From MED-G78 sp964275345 (GTDB lineage Bacteria > Pseudomonadota > Gammaproteobacteria > Magnimaribacterales > D2472), in the NCBI GenBank assembly GCA_964275345.1, contig CAXYBK010000003.1, forward strand, positions 310,001-374,000: a DNA stretch of 64,000 nt, read 5' to 3'. This document shows, one piece after another, positions 54,001 through 60,555 of the stretch. The position numbers were made by a program, and so were the translations under genes. The first letter of the stretch is position 1. Each line of letters opens with the position of its first letter. The notes below the pieces were generated by a model. That model worked only from the letters and a program-made list of their open reading frames with translations. It searched no databases and was not told the DNA's origin.

Positions 54001-54146
54001 GTCCGCTCACTCTTTCTATCTCTGCAAAGCTTAATAATATTTACAGCATCTTCTTCTATAGATGTGTTATTAAGAAACTGACTATCAGCTATAAAATTTT
54101 TAGCTAAAATTTCTTCGGAATAAAATTTTTTTTCCATAACTGACAT
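51099..54146 (-). CDS. putA: Bifunctional proline dehydrogenase / L-glutamate gamma-semialdehyde dehydrogenase
   Basis: PutA oxidises proline to glutamate, feeding electrons to quinone. In 1015 residues it has the FAD-barrel proline dehydrogenase part (about 130-460) with KISALSPKYE, DAEEQDRLSVSLEI, VRLVKGAYWDYE, ATHNAHTIAAIY and the C-terminal-barrel YAPIGAYKDLLPYLVRRLLENGANSSF. The aldehyde dehydrogenase part (about 540-1000) has SPWNFPAAILVGQISAAL, AETGGLNVMVVD and FNSAGQRCSALRLI with the nucleophile Cys near 804. It lacks the ribbon-helix-helix repressor domain of E. coli PutA (1320 residues). The start at 54146 or 54137 is uncertain. Confidence 0.96.
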   Translation of the reverse strand: MSVMEKKFYSEEILAKNFIADSQFLNNTSIEEDAVNIIKLCRDRKSERTQLDAFLSEYGLSNNEGVALMCLAESLLRIPDSRTRNILISEKLSAGSWEAHLNKADSLLVNASTWGLLLAGKVIKPSDELSNNPLKWLNKLTKKSGEIPVREAIMMAMKILSGEFVMGRDFEDINKIKGIENNSYSFDMLGEAARTETQANNYFKAYEDAINNVSAINDKHGANNGISIKISALSPKYEMLNQTHIKNNLIPKLEALVDLAFKKDVEVTIDAEEQDRLSVSLEIIEKILLNKKYKDWSNIGMAVQAYGKRSLEIIDWAEDILKERAPIHVRLVKGAYWDYEIKQSQIKSHPGYSVFTNKNLTDLSYLHTAKKIFDIEKIYPKFATHNAHTIAAIYHMGYNKTYEFQRLFGMGELLYDSANKVCEHIPKASIYAPIGAYKDLLPYLVRRLLENGANSSFINRLLDSEVDPKKLAENPAKVLESKLEKNDLLKIQLPKDMFNNRINSPGLDLTERENIDNIKLNLQKFKDTNYDVQSSFQSSSPAHEIKSLCDGGCIGSVKFDDPEIIINSFSTKSTNYDWGKTNITHRTSILKKMADLIQANSDELLHLLLHETGKTIHDAWDELREAEDFLRFYCNEANNIQSQSIELKGPTGELNEISYHPKGTFLCISPWNFPAAILVGQISAALVTGNNVIAKPSEHASIIGFKIIELFHKAGVPKEALQLILGGAEQGDALSLIDNIQGVSFTGSHKTAKYINKNLASKEGAITPIIAETGGLNVMVVDSSALLEQVTDDVIRSAFNSAGQRCSALRLILVQEEIYEDMWEILTGAMKELTLDAPNNFETDVGPIINVDAFKKLETYINSFTSSNKKFQSHEHLTEKNIISPCLIELNALDEINEEQFGPILHIYKYKASTLKENLIEINDKNYGLTLGIHSRIESKHAEISGLLSAGNAYVNRDMVGAVVGVQPFGGEGLSGCGLKAGGPNYLLQFVNERVVSKNTVAFGGNTELLNLDKE

Positions 54147-54169
54147 TTGTAGTATTTTAATCTTATGTT

Positions 54170-54219
54170 CATAACTATCAATGCTTGCTCATGCTTAAAT
54201 GAGTTTTGATATAGTTATG
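54170..54219. promoter_or_regulatory. Nested inverted repeat between putA and tyrS
   Basis: CATAACTATCAA (54170-54181) pairs with TTGATATAGTTATG (54206-54219), a 12-bp stem with a 2-base bulge. Inside its loop CTCAT (54188-54192) pairs with ATGAG (54199-54203). The whole 50-base structure lies 24 bases upstream of putA and 54 bases upstream of tyrS. It could be an operator for a dimeric regulator or an RNA hairpin in either 5' leader. No T tract follows, so it is not a simple terminator. Confidence 0.5.
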
Positions 54220-54273
54220 AAAACCTAGGAATTTTCTAAATCTATTAATAATATTATGGTAGTCTAGCAATAT

Positions 54274-55462
54274 ATGAAAGAGGCATTAAAACTAATAAAA
54301 CGAGGCACTGACGAGATTCTTACAGAAGCAGATCTGAAAAAGAAACTGGATTCTGGAAAGCAATTAGTTATAAAGGCTGGCTTTGATCCTACCGCACCTG
54401 ATTTACACCTTGGACACACTGTATTACTTAATAAATTAAGACATTTTCAAGAATTGGGCCATAAAGTTATATTTTTGATTGGTGATTTTACTGGTCAAAT
54501 AGGAGATCCCTTCAGGAAAAAATAAAACCAGGCCAACTCTTGATGCCAAAGAATTAGCAGAAAATTCTAAAACCTATCAAAAGCAAGTTTTTAAAATCTT
54601 AAAAAAAGAATTAACTGAAGTTCGTTTCAATTCCGAATGGTGTAATGACCTTGGAGCAAGTGGACTTATTCAACTTGCATCTAAATATAATGTTGCTCGA
54701 ATGCTTGAAAGAGATGATTTCAATAAACGCTATAACGCCAATCAAAGCATTGCAGTTCATGAATTTTTATATCCTTTAATCCAAGGTTATGACTCTGTAG
54801 TTTTAGAAGCAGATGTAGAATGTGGAGGTACAGATCAAAAATTTAATTTATTGGTCGGGAGAGAGCTTCAAAGATCTTATGATCAAGATCCGCAAGTTGT
54901 CCTGACAGTTCCTATCCTTGAAGGATTAGATGGAACCAATAAGATGTCAAAATCACTTAATAATTATATCGGCGTCGATGAAGCCCCAGATGAGATGTTT
55001 GGAAAAATTATGTCAATTTCAGATGATCTCATGTGGAGATGGTTTGAGTTGCTTAGCTTTATTTCAGAAAAAGAAATCGCCTCATTAAAAAATGAAATGG
55101 ATTCAGGAAAAAATCCAAGGGATATAAAATTTATTTTAGCTGAGGAGCTCGTTAATAGATTCCATGCCGATGGTGACGGCGAAGCATGCAAGGAAGCATT
55201 TTTACAAAGATTTCAAAAAGGCTTAATGCCTGAAGATATTCCAGGCATTTCTATTGATATAGATGGCGATAGCATGCCTTTGGTTAATTTATTAAAAAAT
55301 ACTGAAATGGTAGCCAGCACCTCAGAGGCAGCAAGACTTATTAAGCAGGGCGGGGTCAAAATAGATTCTAAGAAGGTAGAAGATCCTAAGCTGGAGATCA
55401 AAAAGGGCAGCGAAGCTATCTATCAAGTTGGAAAAAGAAAATTTTTAAAAATAAAGGTTTAA
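54274..55462 (+). CDS. tyrS: Tyrosyl-tRNA synthetase, frameshifted
   Basis: TyrS charges tRNA-Tyr. The first frame has KAGFDPTAPDLHLGHTVLL (HIGH-type signature) and LIGDFTGQIGDP, then stops at 54525. Dropping one T from the TT at 54511-54512 gives SGKNKTRPTLDAKELAE and the protein continues through AVHEFLYPLIQGYDSV, DVECGGTDQKFNLLVGREL, the KMSKS loop (GTNKMSKSLNNYI) and a C-terminal S4 RNA-binding domain (EAARLIKQGGVKIDSKKV). Total about 396 residues, full length for the TyrZ-like short form. An essential gene broken by one base points to sequencing error. Confidence 0.94.
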
Positions 55463-55464
55463 AT

Positions 55465-55950
55465 ATGAAAAAAGTATTTCAGTTATTTGTTTTATTTATG
55501 TTGGTTGGTTGTGGCCAAGAAGAAAGTATTAGCCTCGCTGTTCCTCAAAGTGTAATGGATAAAAATATGCAAGATGGAGAGCTATTTCTTCAATCCAATC
55601 TTTCCCAAAATGGAGTCATCGAAGTTGAACCAGGATTACAATATCTTGTTATTAATAATGGTGACGAGGGAGCAAGGCAGCCCCGTCCATCCGATAAAGT
55701 AACTGCCCATTTTCATGGAACTCTTCTAGATGGAAGTGTGTTTTGGAGCTCGGTTGACATGAATGACCCATTGGTTATAAAACCATCTCAATTAATTCCA
55801 GGTTGTCAGAAAATTTTACCTCTTATGAAATTAGGTGATAAATGGAAAGTATTTATTCATCCTGACATGGCATACGGAGTAGAAGGGCGACCAACCATTC
55901 CATCAAATTCAGTTTTAACTTTTGAGATTGAGCTTTTAGCAATCAACTAA
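55465..55950 (+). CDS. FKBP-type peptidyl-prolyl isomerase lipoprotein
   Basis: The 161-residue protein has a lipoprotein signal (VFQLFVLFMLVGCGQ, lipobox LVGC) and a C-terminal FKBP domain: SDKVTAHFHGTLLDGSVFWSS, LIPGCQKILPLMKLGDKWKVFIHPDMAYG and IPSNSVLTFEIELLAI. The N-terminal dimerisation helix of Mip/FkpA is short. It probably assists folding in the periplasm. It starts 2 bases after the tyrS stop and is likely cotranscribed. Confidence 0.9.
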   Translation: MKKVFQLFVLFMLVGCGQEESISLAVPQSVMDKNMQDGELFLQSNLSQNGVIEVEPGLQYLVINNGDEGARQPRPSDKVTAHFHGTLLDGSVFWSSVDMNDPLVIKPSQLIPGCQKILPLMKLGDKWKVFIHPDMAYGVEGRPTIPSNSVLTFEIELLAIN

Positions 55951-55960
55951 TCACTAGAAC

Positions 55961-56386
55961 TTACTGCTCTTGATTTTCCTCAGCAGCAGCCTCTTTTCTT
56001 AATTTAATTTTTGATAAACTAATCTTATCTTTCATGGTCATAATATAGGCTGATACAGCTAATAGTAATATGCCTGAAGCTTCATAGATAATATTAATAC
56101 CATCAAAACCCTTGCTTTGAATTACTATCATTCGAGTTAAGGCGGTAATGGCAATAATAATTGGAAGTGTTACCGGAATACGTTTATCTCTATAAAAGAT
56201 ACCGACCATTCCCAAGACTTCTGCATAGATAAATAGTAAGAAAAGATCACTTAGGTCGACAACCTGGACCATAATAATTCTTTCTAATTCCATGAATGCT
56301 GCAAAAAGAGTTGCCAAAGCGATTGCCGCTAAAATAACTCCTTCACTAAACCATATAAATTGCTGTAACCATTTATTTTCTTTCAT
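55961..56386 (-). CDS. psiE: PsiE family membrane protein
   Basis: A 141-residue protein of the phosphate-starvation-inducible PsiE family. It has four hydrophobic spans with the family's FMELERIIMVQVVDLSDLFLLFIYAEVLGMVGIFYRDKRIPV stretch (residues near 31-72) and TRMIVIQSKG. The role is unknown. No Pho box was recognised upstream in the 189-bp divergent gap, which otherwise holds only AT-rich sequence. Confidence 0.8.
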   Translation of the reverse strand: MKENKWLQQFIWFSEGVILAAIALATLFAAFMELERIIMVQVVDLSDLFLLFIYAEVLGMVGIFYRDKRIPVTLPIIIAITALTRMIVIQSKGFDGINIIYEASGILLLAVSAYIMTMKDKISLSKIKLRKEAAAEENQEQ

Positions 56387-56575
56387 TCATCTATTAAAAA
56401 CAAAAAAGTTCTATTTAACAAGATTTAAAAGAATCATTTTTTATATATATGCATATTAATAATGATATTTAAAACTATTTTCAATAATAACTAAATTAAC
56501 CCTATCAATTTTTAACTCGACATTATTTCCAGCCTATATGTTTGTTAAAAAATATTACATTAGTTAGGATTAGAT

Positions 56576-57390
56576 ATGAATTACAACAATATTAATCTTA
56601 AATATTTCCTAATCTATGCCACTCATCATTGGCATAGCAGCCATCTTATGAGGTATGAATTTTTTGATGTAGATGATCGCATCATTTCATTTCCTGCTGC
56701 TATGCTATGTGTTGCTCTTTTTCGCTTTCAGCGTTGGCGCTCAGAGAATAAGAGAGTTACTGATTTAGAAAGATATTCAAAAAATGAAAATTATGATTTT
56801 CTTAAAGAGCCCTCTGGTTTACAGCTAGATGATTTTCGGAGCTTTAAAACATTACCTTTTATAATGGACATAGACAAAGGAGATGATGCTTTCATGAATC
56901 TTCTTATTCAAAAATCTGAACAAGAGCTCAATTACATTAAAGAGCAAAAAATTGTAACAGTAATGCAAACTAATGATAGTCGTAATAGGATGAGGCTTTT
57001 TATACTCAGGTATTTTTATTTAAAACAACTAAAGAATTCCCATCATTTTATCTTACAGATAGGCCTTATTTTCGAATCTTAGAAAAATTTTTTGGTACCA
57101 ATTTAGCCGATATGAATATATATGAAGAAATAAATATTGAGAAATATAACTTTCCTAAAACTAAATATAGCTTATATGGTCCCGATCAAAGTATAAAAGA
57201 ATTTTTTACTAGAGAATTTATCGATCTGCTAAATGAGGGCGTCAAAGGTAAAAAGAGGATTAAAGTTGAATCCAATGGCAAGGACATAATCTTTTATGTA
57301 ATACATAAGAGGCATTCAGAGGAAGGAATGAAATTTTATACAAATTTATTTCAAGTCCTCTCTAAAGCGCTCTTAGATAAAGCTTTCTAA
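56576..57390 (+). CDS. Unknown protein with N-terminal membrane helix, frameshifted
   Basis: One gene split by indels. The first frame (56576-57082) and the last (57112-57390) join if one G is added to AGGA near 56988: the second frame then reads back as DEAFYTQVFLFKTTKEFPSFYLTDRPYFRILEKFFG. The product is about 271 residues. A second, self-cancelling pair of indels probably lies at about 56624 and 56647: the eight residues HHWHSSHL become IIGIAAIF, turning LIYAT...MRYEFF into a clean membrane helix. The rest is soluble and ends KHSEEGMKFYTNLFQVLSKALLDKAF-like. A TAGGAT ribosome site precedes the ATG. No family recognised. Confidence 0.65.
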
Positions 57391-57431
57391 ATGGTAAGAC
57401 CCTCTGAGAGTATTGATTTTAAAGGGTTAAA

Positions 57432-57509
<78 letters not shown>

Positions 57510-57589
57510 ATTATTGAATGCATCAGCATATAACGGAAGGAGGATTATAAATACTTTTAGGGTTGATGTCTTCTCATGCTGACTATTTT

Positions 57590-58324
57590 TTATACCATGC
57601 TGGACATCTTTGATTTACGAAAACCATTTATTGAAAAAGGTATGCTCAATAAATAAGCAATAGCCAATATGGACATAACAATCCATAAAAAATTTATTAA
57701 TAATAAGACCAGAGTAAAAAAAACAACAAGAATTCTAAAAGAATGAGATCTCTTTAATTGAAATGAAGAATTTTTAAGAGAATATGTTGGAATATTGCTT
57801 ATCAATAGAAAAGCAATTGTAAGGGTATAAAAAGCTAGCAAGTTCTGATGGTTCGTCCACCAATCAAAACCAATAAAGGAATGAGTAACTGGTATTAAAA
57901 TTAAAATTGCTCCAGCTGGAGTGGGGACCCCTTTAAAAAAATTATTCTGCTTAGACATTAAATCCGAATTATTAATATTGAAAAGCGCTAATCTTAAACA
58001 GCAAAAAATAATAAAGAGTAAAAGAGATAGCCAGCTTATAAGACTCATATTACTCATCAAGCTCATATATATTAATAAACTTGGCGCTATGCCAAAATTT
58101 ACAAAATCTGCCAAAGAGTCTAGTTGCGCACCTAATTCAGAATGAGCTTGCAATAGAGATGCCATCATTCCATCAAGCAGATCACAAACTGCAGCAATCA
58201 GAATGCATATTAGGCTAGCTTGATATTGACCCTCAAGCGCAAAGCGCATGGAAGTGATTCCAAAACAGAGTCCTGAAAGTGTTACTAAATTTGGAATTAA
58301 ATTTCGTATAGCTGGTTTTTTCAT
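57590..58324 (-). CDS. pssA: CDP-diacylglycerol-serine O-phosphatidyltransferase
   Basis: PssA makes phosphatidylserine in the inner membrane. The 244-residue polytopic protein starts RNLIPNLVTLSGLCFGI, typical of the Bacillus/Rhizobium type, and has the CDP-alcohol transferase motif DGMMASLLQAHSELGAQLDSLADFVNFGIAP near residue 52. The Arg of the consensus DGxxAR is Ser here; the two downstream Asp and the Gly are kept. It is 3 bases downstream of psd, the next enzyme in the pathway. Confidence 0.92.
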   Translation of the reverse strand: MKKPAIRNLIPNLVTLSGLCFGITSMRFALEGQYQASLICILIAAVCDLLDGMMASLLQAHSELGAQLDSLADFVNFGIAPSLLIYMSLMSNMSLISWLSLLLFIIFCCLRLALFNINNSDLMSKQNNFFKGVPTPAGAILILIPVTHSFIGFDWWTNHQNLLAFYTLTIAFLLISNIPTYSLKNSSFQLKRSHSFRILVVFFTLVLLLINFLWIVMSILAIAYLLSIPFSINGFRKSKMSSMV

Positions 58325-58327
58325 AGG

Positions 58328-58987
58328 CTAACTTAAAGATGCAAGTATTGATTCTCCTGCAACAACCTTTTGATTTAAACCACAATCAATCTTAGTGTTG
58401 ATGGGTAGGTAAACATCAACTCTTGATCCAAACCTAATTAACCCAAATCTTTCACCTGCTTTAAGCCTATGTCCATCATTAATAAAGCTTAAAATCCTTC
58501 TAGCAATCAAACCTGCAATTTGAACAACAACTATTTCAATATTTTCCTTAGTTTGAATAACCAAAGCATTTCTTTCATTTTTTTCACTAGCCTTATCCAA
58601 ACTAGCATTTAAAAAACTTCCTTTAGTATAGGCAATTTTTTTGACTTTACCTTCAATAGGACTCCTATTCACATGAACATTAAAAACATTCATGAAAACA
58701 CAGACTCTTTTCATCATTACAGGCTCTAATCCAGATTCTAATGGCGGCAAAGATTCATCAATCAAACAAATAACTCCGTCTGCAGGGCTATATACAGCAC
58801 CTGATATAGAGGGCGTAACTCTTTCAGGATCTCTAAAAAACCAAATTATAAATACAGTTATAAAACAACCAAGAATTGCAATCGGAAGCCAAATAAAAAA
58901 GAATAAAGTTGATATAAATAAGGATATTAAAGCGAATTTCCAGCCTTCAGGATGAATAAATGAAAGAACTTTTTTTAATGAAAACAT
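58328..58987 (-). CDS. psd: Phosphatidylserine decarboxylase (short, PSD-A type)
   Basis: Psd converts phosphatidylserine to phosphatidylethanolamine and matures by self-cleavage to give a pyruvoyl group. The 219-residue protein has two N-terminal hydrophobic spans, GAVYSPADGVICLID, FMNVFNVHVNRSPIEGKVKKIAYTKGSFLNA and the cleavage-site region RFGLIRFGSRVDVYLP with Gly-Ser. This is the short form found with pssA in alphaproteobacteria and Bacteroidetes; the long enterobacterial form sits beside rsgA, where it is absent here. Confidence 0.94.
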   Translation of the reverse strand: MFSLKKVLSFIHPEGWKFALISLFISTLFFFIWLPIAILGCFITVFIIWFFRDPERVTPSISGAVYSPADGVICLIDESLPPLESGLEPVMMKRVCVFMNVFNVHVNRSPIEGKVKKIAYTKGSFLNASLDKASEKNERNALVIQTKENIEIVVVQIAGLIARRILSFINDGHRLKAGERFGLIRFGSRVDVYLPINTKIDCGLNQKVVAGESILASLS

Positions 58988-58995
58988 ATCTTTTT

Positions 58996-59385
58996 TTAGA
59001 TTTTGCCTTTATCTCTCATATCTTTTCTGATCTTTGTGGCGCTAATATCTGTAATTGCTTCTTCAAAACTCTCTTCTTCAAACACATAACCCACACCGCG
59101 ACCATAGGTAATATTTACAATATTAGGCACAAGCATGATTTCGTATTCTTTACCTCTTTCAAATCCATCCACTTGAAGACCATCCTCTATGTTCTTACAA
59201 ACAGTGTCCCAATCAAAGGGATTATCATCCTGACCATCTCCGCCTGAAGCGCCCTGGACATCTCTGACTTGAATAGCCACCTGCCCAGTTTTTGCAACAC
59301 ATCTTTTAAATAGTGCTTGATGGCCATCATGCCAAGGCTGCCATCTCCCTAACATTTGAACAGTTGGCTTTTTCCAATCAAACAT
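58996..59385 (-). CDS. Cytidylyltransferase-like nucleotidyltransferase
   Basis: A 129-residue HxGH-superfamily protein: VQMLGRWQPWHDGHQALFKRC supplies the phosphate-binding motif (WHDGH), and ITDISATKIRKDMRDKG near the C-terminus is the ISxTxIR motif. The domain is short and contains nothing else. Such proteins join NMP to a phosphorylated substrate, but the substrate is unknown. It overlaps the kinase gene upstream by 8 bases, so the two products probably work in sequence. Confidence 0.8.
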   Translation of the reverse strand: MFDWKKPTVQMLGRWQPWHDGHQALFKRCVAKTGQVAIQVRDVQGASGGDGQDDNPFDWDTVCKNIEDGLQVDGFERGKEYEIMLVPNIVNITYGRGVGYVFEEESFEEAITDISATKIRKDMRDKGKI

Positions 59386-59788
59386 TTTTTAATATTTCCT
59401 TAGCCACATCATCGTGATTATGATCATTCCATTCAGTAATATGAAAACTTACATTCTCAGGATTTTGAAATAACTTATTAGTATCTTCGTATCTTCCTTC
59501 CTTAATAGTATCCATCCATACAACAATATCAGCATCAAAGTTTTCTCTGGTTTCTTGAGTAGGGCAAACAAAATCACATACTACATATCTACCATGTGAT
59601 TTTTCAAAATCTGCAAAGCTGCGCATTCGAAGTGACTGTCTTCTTCTGCCTTCGTCAGAAAAGTCCCAATCATTTGCCATTTCTCGAACCTTATCTGCGT
59701 TATACCAAGCCGCACTCAATAAAGGCACTAACCTTTCTGTGAGATAGGTTTTACCACTTCCTGGCAAACCCATTACTAAAACTTTCAT
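59378..59788 (-). CDS. Adenylylsulfate kinase-like P-loop kinase
   Basis: A 136-residue small kinase beginning VLVMGLPGSGKTYLTERLVPLL (Walker A). Then come AAWYNADKVREMANDWDFSDEGRRRQSLRMRSFADF and YVVCDFVCPTQETRENF, which match the APS-kinase layout (DGDxxR, FSxxxRxxxxxR, sulfate-site). It is shorter than CysC (about 200 residues) and has no ATP sulfurylase neighbour. The true substrate may not be APS. A matching pair with the nucleotidyltransferase is also seen, to my knowledge, in marine bacteria and phages. Confidence 0.8.
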   Translation of the reverse strand: MKVLVMGLPGSGKTYLTERLVPLLSAAWYNADKVREMANDWDFSDEGRRRQSLRMRSFADFEKSHGRYVVCDFVCPTQETRENFDADIVVWMDTIKEGRYEDTNKLFQNPENVSFHITEWNDHNHDDVAKEILKNV

Positions 59789-59826
59789 AAATTAGTCCCT
59801 ATCATTAATTTATTTAATTGCATTTA

Positions 59827-60528
59827 CTAAGAGTTCTTTAGAGATTTATACAAGCTGAAGTATATATAAGCCCATGGAAATACAAAGGTATATTCGATCA
59901 GGCCTGCAAAAACTAATTGAAGAAGAGAACTTCCTCCGCCTGCTGCCATTGGTAAAATTGAAAAAGGCAGCATCGCCAAAGCAGCACTTAAAGCAATAAA
60001 ACTAAAAGTTAAGAAGAATAAAATAGTTCCATGCTCATCTGTTACTTCCCATGATTTAGCAATAGATTCTCTAACACCTTTATTTTCAAACATTATATAA
60101 GCAGGAGTTAGTCCCAATCTGCCAAATAAATAGAACCCAGGCAAAATAAGCATTAGCAATCCAAGGGTAAAGACAATATAGCAAAGTACTAAAGCGCCTA
60201 AGAGCGGAAAGAATTTTTTAAACCCAATAAATAAAGCATCAAATGGTTTGATATTTTTGCCTTCAGTTAGAGCATTAAATGCCACAAAAGTTCCACCGGT
60301 AAAAGAAATACTTAAAATTATTGAAATAAATGAAAGAAGTGTGATTGGCAAAGAGTTAGTTTCAAAATACATTGTAATATCATCAATATTTCCCGCTTCC
60401 ATTAACAGCGTTGCATCTGTTAAATAATAAGCAGTAATTATCTCTACTAAAAAGACAGGTAATGCCAAGACTGCAAGAAACTGCCAATGAATATATGCAA
60501 ATTGCCAAGCTGATTTAAATTGGTTCAT
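59827..60528 (-). CDS. YciC/UPF0259-like membrane protein
   Basis: A 233-residue polytopic protein with five to six membrane spans and LLMLILPGFYLFGRLGLTPAYIMFENKGVRESIAKSWEVT. The LPGxYxxxRLxxxPxxxxxE pattern followed by SxxxSW is typical of the YciC/DUF975 group, of unknown function. Its start codon overlaps in the opposite strand with the longest reading of the following peptidase gene, so the two diverge with about 27 bp between chosen starts. Confidence 0.7.
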   Translation of the reverse strand: MNQFKSAWQFAYIHWQFLAVLALPVFLVEIITAYYLTDATLLMEAGNIDDITMYFETNSLPITLLSFISIILSISFTGGTFVAFNALTEGKNIKPFDALFIGFKKFFPLLGALVLCYIVFTLGLLMLILPGFYLFGRLGLTPAYIMFENKGVRESIAKSWEVTDEHGTILFFLTFSFIALSAALAMLPFSILPMAAGGGSSLLQLVFAGLIEYTFVFPWAYIYFSLYKSLKNS

Positions 60529-60555
60529 AATAGTAAAAAATTTATATTAAAAATT

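Noticed and set aside
56615..56650. His-rich segment HHWHSSH as a metal-binding site.
   Set aside because: A self-cancelling pair of one-base shifts turns it into a clean membrane helix, so it is probably a sequencing artefact.
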